Origin: Mesostigma viride
Taxonomy: Eukaryota > Streptophyta > Mesostigmatophyceae > Mesostigmatales > Mesostigmataceae
Reading direction: 5' to 3'
Assembly: GCA_009746045.1 (NCBI GenBank)
Contig: RPFO01000104.1
Span: 7,092,750-7,156,749 of the forward strand
Length of the DNA: 64,000 bases
The number at the start of each line of letters is the position of its first letter. Position 1 is the first letter of the stretch. The notes beneath the pieces are model-generated. The model was not told where the DNA came from. It was given only the letters and a program-made list of their open reading frames with translations, and did not search any database. The position numbers and the translations under genes were made by a program. Positions 11,326 through 22,895 of this stretch are shown here, piece after piece.

Positions 11326-14300
11326 TCAAGAGAGCTGGCGCCGCTGGATGTCATACACCGAGTCCGCAGGGAACAGCGTGGGCATGAACATGTAGCCGTT
11401 CGACTTGGGCCCCTTGACGCGCCGCACGTCGTAGCGGCTGGCGATGGCCCCCACAAACACAGCAACCAGCTGGATCGCGTAGTACCGGCCCGGGCACAGG
11501 TGCGCGCCGGAGCCAAACACGAGGCTCTGCTTGAACTGTGGGTCCTTGGGCGCGTCGGGCGAGAACTGGCGCTCGGCACCCGGCTCGTCCGCGGCGCCCG
11601 ACCGCGAGTGGTAGATCGACGGTACGACCATGGCCCCCTTGGGGATGTTGACCCCTGCCAGGGTGGTGTCGGAGGCGCTCAGGTGGGGCACCATGGGCAC
11701 GGGCGGGCGCACGCGCATGATCTCCGAGGTCAGGTCGCGGAGGAAGGTCAACTTGTCAAAGATGGCTGCGATGCTGACGTTCTCCCCGGCCACCGCGAGC
11801 GAACCCTTGGCGGTTGCGCCAGACTCTGCTTCAGCCTCCCGCCACGCATTGTCGATCTCGGCGCGCACGCGGCCCCACATCTCTGGGTGCGAGTCCATGA
11901 CCTCGAGCGCCCACGCGACGGCTGATGTGGTCGCATCCTGCGCCGCGAAGAGACATGACAGCATGAGCGAGGCGATGTTCTCCGGCGTGGGGACGATGAC
12001 GTCAGCGACTGTGGGCACGCTGTCGTCCTCGACGCCCTTCTTGGCGGCCAGCTCCTCCTTCTTGATGAGCTCGCGGTGCACAAAGTCCATGAGGCAAGCG
12101 GGCTCCTCCTTGGCCTCCATGCGCTTGCGCGAGGCTGCCACCATGGGGGCCATCATGGACATGATCGCCTTGCGCGCCTTGATGGCCGTGTGGAGCGTGG
12201 TGCCGGGGATGGGCAGGGGGAAGGCCAGGAAGCCCTGGTTGAGCTCCATGAAGCGGTCGACGAGGGTTTTCTGCTCTTCGGGCGTGCCCATGTAGGGGCC
12301 CATCATCGCGTCCTGGGAGATGCGCGCCGTCATGAACCTGCGGGAGGGGGGCGGGGTCCCAGATGAACGAAGCCAGCCGGTGGTGACAGATGAAAGAAGC
12401 CAGCCAGTGGTGAGAAGGCCGGGGGATAGGAGGATGGGCGGATGGAGAAGGATGGCAGAAGAATGGCAGAGGCACGGGAGAGGCACGGGAGAGGAGCCAG
12501 AGCAGATGGGCAGCAGAAACACATAAGAAAGGACATGCGGGTGGAAAAAGGAGGCAAGCATGGGGAGGCAAGCATATGATATCATGGCCGTTAATACTAG
12601 CGCACCGCAAGGCAACCTCGTGAATGGCTGGATTCCGCATCTCAAAAAGCAGACAAGAACCTTGTCAACCCACTGATGTGTTTGACCAGCTGTGCCCATG
12701 ACACAGGGCAACGGCTCGCATGAACCGCGCGGGAGGAGCGCAGCAAGGGTGCACACGAAGGGCCACAAGTAGCAACAATTGTGGCAGAAGAAACAGGAGG
12801 AAAGGGGGCGGCATGGGGCAAGAAGGGGGCATTACTACCACCAAATCATCCCCATCCTCCCAACAGACTTCACCGCTGGCCTGTACCCCCCCCCAAAGAA
12901 GACAGGCCCTGTTTGAACAGGTCCAGATGGTTACCCTTTTATGAACAGGTCCAGTTGGCTCCCCTTTTATGAACAGGTCCAGATGGTTACCCCAAACCCA
13001 GCTGCTAGCCGTGACCTGTTGGGAGGACAACCCATGGCCTCCTCACAACAACCCAAATACACATGGATTCCAACCACACAAACACATATGCGTTCGGAGA
13101 AACTTTGCCTCAACCATATCCACTGCATCATGGAACCCTGCAAGTCCTTACCATGAGCCCACCACCACCGTGTATCGGTGTGATGGACTTGATGTATAGC
13201 GACAGCATTAACATACCACCACCGTGTATCGGTGTGATGGACTTGATGCATAGCGGCAGCATTAACATACCACCACCGTGTATCCGTGTGATGGACTTGA
13301 TGCATAGCGGCAGCATTAACATACCACCACCGTGTATCGGTGTGATGGACTTGATGTATAGCGGCAGCATTAACAAGCTCGAAGATGCGTTGCAAACCTC
13401 AGAGCATGTAGCATCTGCCAGCACCCTGTCCTTGGTGACGACAATCCAACAGCGAAACCCTGACCTGCAAGCGTATCTCTAGAGCTGCTCCAGTGCTCAG
13501 CGTGGCGTCTTCTAGCTGCAAAGTGCCAAGTGGTCTGCCCTACACCTGCGTTCCGAGGGAAACCAGGGCCCGCGCAGTCAAGAACCTAAATGTGCCCCCG
13601 CCTGCCCATGGTAGGAAACATGAAAAGAAACTTGAGGGGCAGTCACAGATGACTCCAGCCTGCGCACAGCAATATCCCGCCCACCGCTCTATGGGCTTTA
13701 TCCTCCCCTCTTCCTGGTCCTTCCCTGAACCCAACTGGGGGCCTGGGCCACCGCATCCCATAGCAACAGGCGATATTCATACTATTAGAGACATGTGACC
13801 CACCGGCAGTAGATAGCCCACTCACTGTTACCAGCGCCAAAAATACATTTTTTCTTCCCTATGACACACTGCCCCTGTGAACCTGCCACGACACCCGAGA
13901 ACACATGCCCGGTAAAGTGGCATATCTCTCTCTATATATACATACACAACCCGCGCATCCAGGCTATTACAGCGCAGTAAGAGGGATTGGGCTAAAGCCG
14001 CGCATCCCGCATGTATCTGCATGAGTCCCTCAAATGTACCTGCTACGAGTCCCTCAAATGCCATATATTGTCTATGTTCAGCATACTACAGGATGATCAG
14101 CATGATACACCATCAAATTCAGTGCTTAACCATGCTATACATAATGTCTGTATATGCGTAAATATTTGTAGGCAATCCGCCCGGTTCACACACAGAAAAA
14201 GTGAAAATGTAGCGTACGGCCGTATCATACATCGCGACGTGTCTTATATTACTATCCACATTACATGCCAGCACCATACCTAAGGTCGCCGAGGATATCG

Positions 14301-14818
14301 TAGGGTCCACAGGAAATTTTGCACTTCGCCGCAATCTCATCAAACGCCTTAATGACCGTGCGCTCCTGCACTGCACGGAAGGTCCGAACAGCTGCCGGGG
14401 TAGAAATGCACGGCAGGAGAAGGGAGCGGAACAGCTTGTGCCTGACCTTGTCGTCTCCCATGAGCTCGTTTCCAATCAGATAATGGGCATTAGGGTGCAC
14501 CCACACTTCGTAATTGGTGTTGTCATTGAAGACCTTCTTAACCAAGTCCCAGTCCGCGACATAGAATATCATCCTACCCAAAAGGCGGTTCATTGAAATT
14601 CCATTTCCAGACCGCGAGTAGGCCGCCTGCTTTTCCCAAAATTGGACCGGCCACACTACCAGTGACAGCAGGGAGCCGATAAATGGGACGAAGAAGCGCG
14701 GCCCCACCGCGGAACCCTGAGGTTTCGGCAGCAATGTGCTCACAATGATGGCCGCAAAGAACACGGTGGCTGCCACGGCAGCCACCGACACATCCGAGAA
14801 GATTGACACGGCCGCCAT
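11326..14818 (-). CDS. cytochrome P450, CYP710/CYP61-type sterol C22-desaturase
   Basis: Membrane-bound haem monooxygenase. CYP710/CYP61 enzymes introduce the C22 double bond into sterols at the ER. Predicted exons on the minus strand are 14818-14280 and 12337-11326, joined in phase at a split AG|G arginine, giving about 516 residues, normal for a P450. An N-terminal hydrophobic anchor (about residues 10-30) is followed by a Pro-rich hinge. Exon 2 opens with the CYP710-like TARISQDAMMGPYMG region. The I-helix reads AAQDATT, the ExxR motif is in SEIMRVRPP, and the haem loop is FGSGAHLCPGR with the cysteine ligand. The Gln-Asp-Ala-Thr I-helix variant and the MVPH segment favour CYP710/61 over other families. 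The intron is long (1942 bp) and rich in minisatellites. Confidence 0.88.
12913..12995 (+). repeat. ~28-bp tandem repeat in P450 intron
   Basis: Three copies of a unit containing GAACAGGTCCAGATGG and CCTTTTAT. Confidence 0.8.
13160..13375 (+). repeat. 54-bp minisatellite in P450 intron
   Basis: Four near-identical copies of a 54-bp unit (CCACCACCGTGTATCGGTG ... GCAGCATTAAC). As 54 is divisible by three it stays open on both strands, but nothing ties it to the P450 frame. Confidence 0.9.
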
Positions 14819-16208
14819 CGTCGTAGCGGCGGCTGGAAGGCCCCCCCTTCGCCCGCTTTGTCCCCGCTCAGTGTTGGTGAGTGCCCTGAGCTCGTAGCCC
14901 GCCTACACGGTTACAGCTGTGCACGGGACATGGCACAGGACGCGCGGACTTATGGGGGGGACGCGACGTGCTTCTGGGCGCGCACGCGCACACGGCACAG
15001 GCATGCGTGATGCCCCCGGACTCAAGGCCCGAGGGATGCGCATGCAGCGGGCTGTTAACAGCTCAGCGCAGGCGATGCATAAGGAATATTGAGGGTCCGA
15101 GCTGCAAACCGGATCCCCAATCACATGCTAGATGACGGAAGAGCCTGCATATTCCACGTCGGTAGGGCAATACTAGATAGATTTAGTACTGTAGTTGTGG
15201 AATAGTCAAGTTCATTTCACAACGGGTTCACGTTGTGTGCTTACCTTTAATTAGGATTCGCTGATACTCTGTTCCCCTCTCACATCTTCGGTCCATAATT
15301 GGCCAATAAAAATATACCCATTTCCCCGAAATTTCACAACGGGTCGAGAAAGGATCATTTTAGGTTCTTTACACGTGATTCCAACTGGATCCCACGTGAA
15401 GTTATCTGACTTATCTCCATCTCCAGGGCCCAGGGGTGCTCTTCTTGTTTCGCAAAGGGGTTACCCGCAGGGTCTCCGTAGAGGATCGTTGGTGCGGAAT
15501 CTCGGCACAATAATTGGCGTGGTTCATCATGAATTGACCAATGTTCATTGGGACGCGCATGACGCATCACGATTCACGGTTCGCGGCGTGAATCATGACT
15601 GTTCCTGCTGGACCTCAGGAATTGGGGAGTCTGGATCCTTCCTGATGTCTCCCCAAGATAACCCTACCCCTTGAAAGTGAACCTGATTTCCACCTGATGT
15701 CCCAGTCGATTCAAACACAACGCGGGAAAGCGCCCTACTGTACTGTAGAGCCGGGCGGCCGCAGCTGAGAATATCCAGCGTATCAAGCACAGTCATCCAG
15801 TTGTTGTTGTTGTTGTTGTGTCCCACGCCGCGTAGGATATAACAGGAAGTGAAGAAGCAGGACGAGTATGTAGCGACGGATTGCCAGAGAGTCGTCCAGA
15901 GAGGGACCGGGCGACCGGCCTGCCTCCATCCGAGCGTGGATATTGGTTTTGACAGCACGATGGATACAGCACGCGCGTTTCTTCATCGAAAGTTGCTCAT
16001 CATTTGAGCAATCACAGGAGCCAAGAGACAAATTATTGACTGGCATAGATTGAATGCTCGGCGACGATGTGAAAGCGGAAGATGTGACACTCTTTCCAAT
16101 AGATTTGCGCGAGATTGCGTCGACGTAGCCATTTTTCGCTGCCCGATGGCCAATTGTTGGCTACGTTATTCTTCATGACGGGGGCAACAGTAGATCGAAG
16201 GTAACAAA
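14819..16208. other. divergent intergenic region between P450 and DUF7138-like gene
   Basis: No gene is recognised. The two flanking genes are transcribed away from each other, so both promoters should lie here. A (GTT)n tract followed by GTGTCCCACGCCGC at 15801-15831 recurs at 47457-47486. ACAACGGGTTCACG / ACAACGGGTCGAG-like sequence occurs twice (about 15218 and 15336). Confidence 0.5.
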
Positions 16209-17525
16209 ATGGAAGCTTTTGCTACGCCGTATCCTGTGGTATTCAACGATGGCGAGAAGGAGATGGATTGCGGATACGTAGGTATACACAATCTTCTAAC
16301 GTACAAACGCTTCCAGTCGCTAGTCAGCGCGAAGACAGGTCTAGGGCCGGCATCTTTTTCCTCCGTGTTCGTCTGCCGCCGTTCGGCAAACGATTCCGAG
16401 AAAAAGCAAAAATTGCCCATCAACGAGAACACTAATTTCGCAATCATTCTCAACCAGCATAATCCAAGCCGTGAGAAAGACTGCCATTTCCTAGTCAGTG
16501 TAAGAAAATCCAAGAAGGAGCGGAAGAGTGGCCGCCGGCGAACCGCCGAGGCAGATGGAAGCGTCGAAGACGACGATGATAGCTCACGGACGTCCTCCTC
16601 ACCCCGCTCGATGTCAGGTGCAGAATCCCAGCCTCATATCCAGAACGGGTTCGCAGCAGCTTCCTCCCCGCATCAGCCGTCCATTCTGACCAATGGCCGG
16701 GCAGCCGCGCCCGCCGCGGCCCGCTTCGGGGACGTCAAGATCGCGCAAGGGGCCGGCCCCGCCTCAGGGCCGGCCACGCAGCGTCGTGACGCCCCGCAGC
16801 CGGCGGCCATGGTGCCGGCCAATGACAGGGCTCGGCATCCCACTGCGGCTCAACCGGTGGATGCCAATGGCCGAGGGCCGCAGTTGGCCAGCCCAGCTGC
16901 CTTGCAACAGCCGTCGCCGCAACAACAGCAGCTATTACAGCAACCGCAGCAGCAACTGCCCCAGGCAGCCGGCGCCGGTCCCAGTACCCGGCTGCCCAAT
17001 GGCATGGTCGGTGTGCCCGTGATTGGCAGCATTACTCCCAACCGGCGGCAAGGACAAGCCCTGGCCCAGCCAGCAGGGCCCTCCCCTGCTGCACCCAACC
17101 AGCTGCAGGCAGCGCGGGGCAGCTCTACCGGTGCCGTGGCCTCCAAACCCATGCAGTACAGCCAGGTGGCATCGCAGGACGGCGCGGGGGCCGCCCCGGC
17201 CAACGGCGCCACACAAGGCGGCCCCAAACCCAATGCCGCTGCCCCACGGGTGGTTGCGGCGGACCTGGGCCTGAGCGGGGCACTCACAGGGCCCCCCCTG
17301 GGCGCGCAGCAGCAGCAACCGTCGTCGGTGCTTGCGGAGAGCAGCACCGGCGGCGGCGCGGGTCGTCCCGTCGGATGCAAGTACTGCGTGTACTACCGTG
17401 AGCAGGCGCGGCCGGCCCCCTTCCACTGGTGCCCGAATGACCGGGTGATCACCGGTTTCAAGGGGCCGTCGCCCGCGGGCCCGATCGCGCCGCCCCTCAA
17501 GCGCCGGCTGGAGGTGGCCGCGTGA
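16209..17525 (+). CDS. plant DUF7138-like protein, 438 aa, intronless
   Basis: Function unknown. Two conserved ends flank a low-complexity middle. Residues ~8-100 hold the N-terminal domain: a VVFNDGEKEMDCG strand, LLTYKRFQSLVSAKTG, and a FLVSVRKSKKERKSGRRR basic end that could be a nuclear localisation signal. Residues ~130-380 are rich in Ala, Pro and Gln, with Gln runs at about 238-255, and look disordered. The C-terminus has a possible metal-binding C-x2-C...H-W-C cluster (Cys390, Cys393, then PFHWC near 408-410) and AGPIAPPLKRR. This end-to-end layout matches plant proteins annotated DUF7138, as I remember them. The ATG sits in AACAAAATGG, a good initiation context. Confidence 0.75.
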   Translation: MEAFATPYPVVFNDGEKEMDCGYVGIHNLLTYKRFQSLVSAKTGLGPASFSSVFVCRRSANDSEKKQKLPINENTNFAIILNQHNPSREKDCHFLVSVRKSKKERKSGRRRTAEADGSVEDDDDSSRTSSSPRSMSGAESQPHIQNGFAAASSPHQPSILTNGRAAAPAAARFGDVKIAQGAGPASGPATQRRDAPQPAAMVPANDRARHPTAAQPVDANGRGPQLASPAALQQPSPQQQQLLQQPQQQLPQAAGAGPSTRLPNGMVGVPVIGSITPNRRQGQALAQPAGPSPAAPNQLQAARGSSTGAVASKPMQYSQVASQDGAGAAPANGATQGGPKPNAAAPRVVAADLGLSGALTGPPLGAQQQQPSSVLAESSTGGGAGRPVGCKYCVYYREQARPAPFHWCPNDRVITGFKGPSPAGPIAPPLKRRLEVAA

Positions 17526-20500
17526 AGGCGGGAGGACAAGGAGAGGAGCGGGAAGGGGGGGCTGGATGCCAAATGTATGTTGGGATTGGAGGCGGTTGTG
17601 TGATGAGAAGGGGGGGAGAACACAAGAGTCGAGCGATGGCCAAAAGAGTGGCCGGGTGATAGCAGGCGGACTAGGGGTAAGAGCGGGAGCTCTTCTATGG
17701 GTCAGGGGCTGGATTGACCACCAATGACGGGGCAACAGGCGTCCGCCGGAGGCGTCTGAGGGCAGGGAACTGTAGCCGAGGGAGGGGAAGAGAAGAGGGC
17801 GGGTGAGGAACAAAATGGGTGGCTGCATGCCAGCCCGTGGGGGGGACAAGGAGTGGGCACTGGAGGGCAGACGAGGCGAGCCGAGCCGTGCAAGGGAAGG
17901 CGAGCTGAGGGAGGGGGAAAGCTGTGGTGGCCTGATAGGGGCGGGAAGCCTGAAGGGGGAATATGTCATGTCATGGGTAATGCATGCCGTGTGAGAGGAA
18001 AATGGCGGTGTAGCATTTGCGCACAAGGGTGTTGCTGCTGCCTGCATAGCCATGCAGGCATGTGGGCGCACGACCCCACGGGTATGCCAAATACAGCGTG
18101 CCACACCTAGTGCCCGTCCCACAGCGTGGCACATCCAGTGTGCTGGCACCGTGGGGTGTACTGGAAGAAGCGCTGCCAGTCATGGGCCTCCATGATGTGC
18201 CGGTTGCTAGCACAAGCATTTGATCGTGATGGTGCTTGGACGCCCAGTAAACAGCTGTGTGTTGCCTTGCCCAACGGAGTGGACTATGCGCTGTGGCAGA
18301 TGTCTCCCTGCCACTGTGGGGGGGGGCGGCCACTGTGGGAAGAAAAGCTGTGGGAGGGGTAGCAGGGCCGTGTATCGATGGGCAGGAGGACGGCTGCGTC
18401 GCAGCGCGGCACTTTGGAGGGTTGGGAAAGGTGTGGTCGGGGAGGGGGACACAAGGGGGGGTGACGGCTGCATGGCGGGAGGGAAACTTGTGATGGGACG
18501 TTCTTCTGGCTATCATACCAGAGCGGATGCCGCCGCTTGGACGTAGTTTGGTCCACACACGCGGTGTGCCTGCAACATGCGGCACTGGCCATCATGTCGC
18601 ATATGCCACCAGCCAGCCTTGCGCCTGCCCCCACGGCTGTGAGGGGGCCACATCGGCCCGTGTGCGCTGCAAGCTAGCGACTCTGATATGTGCGTCGTCT
18701 CACCCTTGCAAACGGTGCACCCTTACAAATGGAGTTTGGGAGGGCTACGGGCGGGGCAGGGAAGAATCGGCACGTGAAGTCGTATTTCGTGAGTGGTGTC
18801 GCTGAGCTTTGTGCCCGAGTAAAGTGGGTGCTAAGAATCGAGAGCAACGAGATGTGAGGGCAAGCAGAAGGAGGGAAAGCAGACTGGAGGGCATGTAGGT
18901 CCAACCACGCCACAAGACACCACCCCCATCTTCCTGTGGGCTCCATTTTGGTGTGCGCTGTGTCTAGAACTGGGCAAAGCGGCCCCTTGGGGGGAAGTGG
19001 TCGCCCTCGCCAAGACCGGGAGTGTGTGCGTGCCACACACCTTGCATGCCGCTGGTGCCGCTGGTGCCACCCAGTGCGGATGCTACCTGGTGCTCATGCT
19101 TGAGGCGATGCGCGCAGCCATGATGGCGATGGGGCGGAATGATGGCCCCCATGGAATACTTGAAGAAGCGAGGTTAGACACGGAGGATTGCGGGGTTAGG
19201 GAGGGTGGGGACGCGGGGTCGGTCTGCGGAGTGAAGCTTGACCATGAACGCCGATGGTTGCTCTGCATGATCGGGTGGGCTGTCGCGGAGGATGGTAGGG
19301 ATGTCTCACCCCCACCGAGCCCTGAGCTGGGGAAAGAGTAAGGCTGGCAGTGTGAGCTAGTACGGCAATACGGCGTACTAGCTCACACTGACGGCTGGTC
19401 CCGGTGGTGAGGCTGGTGGGTATGGAGGGAGACTGTGGTGTAGACGAGGCGGGGGAGGAAGAGGGGGGGGCGGGGGGGCAATGGAGGGTCAGGTTGTGCG
19501 TGGAGGAGCCGCCATTGATCATGTGAACGCGCATCCCTACTGCTGCGCAAGGCTGGTTGGATTGTGAAAATGTTGCATTCTACCCAGTGGGGGGTATGCC
19601 CTATCCAAGCGGTCATCCTGCGAAGCGTCGGCATTTCTCCGTGCTCTTCGTCGTGGTATGATGGTGCGATAAAGTACGGTGGGAGGCGGCATACCCTCAC
19701 CTTGCTGTCCACAGCGCTTGGCGCTAGGCCATGTCATCGGTAGCCACCACATGAGTGGCACACCGGCGGCGCCGCCACCCGAGTGGCAATGCACACCTGT
19801 GGGGCCTGGATGCCTGCTTGCTCCTGCCTGGTAAGGGGGTGGGTATGGCTACTATATCAATACGGCAGCCATGAGGGAGCAGAGCAAGGCAACCATGCGC
19901 CTTGCAACCAGTTGCTGGTGCCCGCAATGGAGGGCTGGATGTGGGCGGTGCGGAAAGTGGGGGGGGGCGGGTAAGGCATCAAGCCATGCAGGAGGGCGGT
20001 GGGTGGGAAACGGGGAAGTGCATGGCGGTATCGCCGGCGCACATGCAGAGAGTGAGCACAAGGGTTGGGTGACATAGGTCGCACAAGGTGGTGCACAAAC
20101 ACGGTGGCGCTGCTTCAACTAGGTCATGTACCCCTGTGGGAAGGGGGGGGGGAGGGGGGGCAGGGGCGGCACAGGGACCCTGGAGGGCTGCCGGGGGCTG
20201 GTTGCTAGCAGATTGTGCGCGCCGGGACGGCAGCCAACAGGGTCTCCGAGGAGCAGAGCATCTCGCGCGGTTGCTTTCTAGAATGTGCGCTACGCCCTGG
20301 TGATCGGTGACGGCCAGCGGCATCTTTGATTGGAAACGGGTGCTTAGGGGAGGGTTTTCTTTCATTCCCTGGCCCTGCGGGTTGCGGAGTGCAAATGGGA
20401 GCCGCAGGAGAGCCTCATTGGCTAAGGGGTTCTTCGTAGTTCGTAGTCGGCCCTTTGAAGGGCGTCTGCTATTCACTTAGCGTGCTCTGCGACATTAATG

Positions 20501-21020
20501 TGGTCCCTTGGTCTAGAGCTTCAAGGGCGGTGAAACGTACGACGAACAGGTGTCTGGGTGAGGCTTGGTTGGGCTCTCATGATTCACTAGGAATGTTTGC
20601 AAAGGAAACAAGAGTTTCAGCTAACCAACCCTGACCAAAGTTACAATCACCCTGACAGTAGAACCTGGTGTTCCAATCATGGCACAAACAACCCGATATT
20701 GCCAAGTGAAATGCTGCGGTCGTGACGACATCACAGACCCACAGGTGTGGGCCGTGTTGTGCTGCGCCGGATGCTTGCTCTCTGGCTTAATTATTCTATG
20801 CGCCAGGATTGCCTACGTAGAATGACAGTTTGACAACCTGAATATCGTTGCTGAATTATATGTGTTTGTGCCCGTCGTTTCCACATCATAGCACACATGC
20901 GTGAAGCTGTTTGCTGTCCACCACTTGGTGCATGGGTATCGAGACATGTGCAGCTTATGCATGATTGGCCTATGTGCACGTCATCCAGACATGCATGGGG
21001 CGTGGACGTATATGGGCGTA
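17526..21020. other. 3.5-kb intergenic stretch, no gene recognised
   Basis: GC-rich sequence with many short ORFs, none with family motifs or a consistent exon pattern. It contains G-runs (18318-18326, 20138-20160) and a perfect hairpin at 19348-19390. A diverged or non-coding RNA gene cannot be excluded. Confidence 0.5.
19348..19390. repeat. perfect 17-bp inverted repeat, 9-nt loop
   Basis: Left arm CAGTGTGAGCTAGTACG (19348-19364) and right arm CGTACTAGCTCACACTG (19374-19390) are exact reverse complements. No flanking T-run or gene makes it an obvious terminator. Confidence 0.85.
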
Positions 21021-21026
21021 TATCGG

Positions 21027-21482
21027 CACTGAACGCAAAACGGTTTTCACCTTTGCGGAGTGCCTGATCAGAATATACGCTTGGCTGATTTCGATAGTAC
21101 CGGCTACGCCCCCTTCTAATAAAGAAGGATCCAGCCGTGTTCAGCCCGTCTCACGTTTCGAGACTGAACAAGTCTCGAGTGGACACGTGTGTAGTACTCC
21201 TACACACAGATCTCGAGTGATTTATCTAGTACCAAATCCGAAAGGCTTGCATCACTCCCTGTATGGAGAACTTTTGCGGATGACTGTAGGTGTAAGTTGG
21301 CGATGCCATGGTAACCGGAGACGTCCGTCCTATAGTCAGCGAAAGTTGGTGCGAGAGGTCCCCAGTTCGATTCCGGTCGGATTCATTTGCAGATCGCGTT
21401 TTTCCGCGTTTTCCGCGGCCCGGCACTGAACGCAAAACGGTTTTCACCTTTGCGGAGTGCCTGATCAGAGTATATGGGCTTG
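21027..21482 (+). repeat. pair of ~55-bp direct repeats enclosing a B-box-like sequence
   Basis: Copies at 21028-21083 and 21423-21480 share GCACTGAACGCAAAACGG and CTTTGCGGAGTGCCTGATCA with very few differences. The ~340-bp interior holds AGTTCGATTCCGG near 21364, a good pol III B-box match, preceded by a TAGTCAGCG stretch. Candidate tRNA-derived SINE or a solo-LTR-like pair; no terminal motif decides it. Confidence 0.5.
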
Positions 21483-21609
21483 CACGACCTCTTGCATGCA
21501 CGAGAATTCTCTTATAAACTTGCCTAGGGCACGGATTGGCTAGTAGTGCATTAATTAATTAATGAGGAACATGACTCCGTTGGGAGTATCTGTAGCACAT
21601 ATCCCAGAG

Positions 21610-22422
21610 CGCGCACTTGGCGGCACGCTGGCTGCTGAGCTCCCCACCATCCCCACCGCCACCGCCACCCTCCTCGCCTCCACCCCCTACCCCCCCTCCG
21701 CCTCCACCGACTCCATCACCGCCCAGCTCCGCGACATCGACCAGCGCCTCAAGGATAATGCCATCGCTATCGAGGTCTTGCAGAACACAGCAGGCCTCAC
21801 CGCCCAGGCAGTGAAGGACATTGCCGCCAAGCCAGCCCCGGTTGGCCTGGCCGGCGATGCTCCTCCCATCACGACCTGGGCGGACATGCTTAAGCAACAT
21901 ACCACCTCCACCACCTCCGCCGTCGCAGCCCAGCTCCAGCGGCAGACGCTTGACCTCCGCGAGGAGGCCGAGCTCGCCAAGCGCAGCCTCAACGTCATTG
22001 TCAAGAATCTCAAGATGGAGGAAGGTGAGAATTCCGAGAAGCTTGCGCGTGCTTTTGAGAGAGAAATCCTTGATCGCATGGGCCTTACTGGTGAGATCGA
22101 GCTGGCCGCCCACCGCCTTCCCCGCGCGCGGGGTAAGGCCGGGCCGCCCCCGCTCCTTCTCACCTTTAAGACCCCGGCGGACAAGATTTCTTTTCTCAGA
22201 CGCCGCAAGCGGCTCGAGAAGACTCTCTTCACCCTTGACGACGACTTGACCCTGGCACAGCAACAACGACGACGGGAGCTATGGCAGACCTACCTCCAGC
22301 TCCGGCAGACCAAGGCGGGCCAGCCGGTGTACTGGAAGGGGGCGGCCATCTACGTCGGCCACAAGCCCTGGCAAGCGACCCCCTCGACCACCGCGACCCC
22401 AGCAACTCCAGCCCCAGCCTAG
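21610..22422 (+). pseudogene. L1-like ORF1 protein, N-terminally truncated
   Basis: Nucleic-acid-binding chaperone-like ORF1p, truncated at its 5' end by incomplete insertion. The frame is open to the stop at 22420-22422. A helical, Ala/Gln-rich region predicted to coil (about the first 150 codons) precedes an ORF1 C-terminal domain with LNVIVKNLKMEEGE, AAHRLPRARGK, LLTFKTPADKISFLRRRK and a DDDLTLAQQQRRRELW block. This order resembles L1 ORF1p (AHR, then a K..L/R helix). Confidence 0.8.
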
Positions 22423-22864
22423 GGGAATACAGCAGTAGTGTAGAATAGTTAGACAGTGGCCTTGTACATGCCCGCCTACTACAGGCACTATACCAGCTGA
22501 GGCCTAGCCTTTTTAGTAATGTACATGTGTGCCTATGATGTGCCACACTCCAGACGATGCCTAGCCTTATTTAGTAATGTTGTGCCCATGCAGGGAGTCA
22601 CTCTCTGCTGAGAAGCCATGCCATAGCTCTTGTATAGCCATGATGATCTTCCCCCTCACAGGCATGCTCCCCCCTTACCCGGGCATAGCGTGATCGACCA
22701 TGAGGGTGCGGGTGCCCTGGTGCACCTCAAGAGCAAGTGTTGTTTACATTCCCACCCTTGCAGGAAGTAGCTTAGAATGTATTATAGGCTCATATGCCCC
22801 TTCTCAGGGCTATGTGCTACATATACTCCCAACGGAGTTATGTTCCTAATTAATTAATTAATTA
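21610..22864 (+). mobile_element. 5'-truncated ORF1-only L1-like LINE
   Basis: Perfect 11-bp TSD ATATCCCAGAG at 21599-21609 and 22865-22875. It contains the ORF1 C-terminal two-thirds, a ~440-bp 3' UTR, the ACTCC-CAAC-GGAGT hairpin and a TTAA tail. No endonuclease or reverse transcriptase follows ORF1. It is inserted into an antisense copy of its own family. Confidence 0.88.
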
Positions 22865-22895
22865 ATATCCCAGAGAAGGGGCATATGGCTGTTAA

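Noticed and set aside
11104-12366. Plus-strand ORFs over the P450 (273, 221 and 96 aa)
   Set aside because: Antisense shadows of P450 exon 2.
21340-21380. tRNA gene around AGTTCGATTCC
   Set aside because: The T stem has mismatches and no acceptor stem pairs; kept only as a B-box-like site.
21552-22864. DNA transposon with 50-bp TIRs around ORF1
   Set aside because: The left 'TIR' is the older antisense LINE tail; the 11-bp TSD ATATCCCAGAG shows where the sense LINE really starts and ends.
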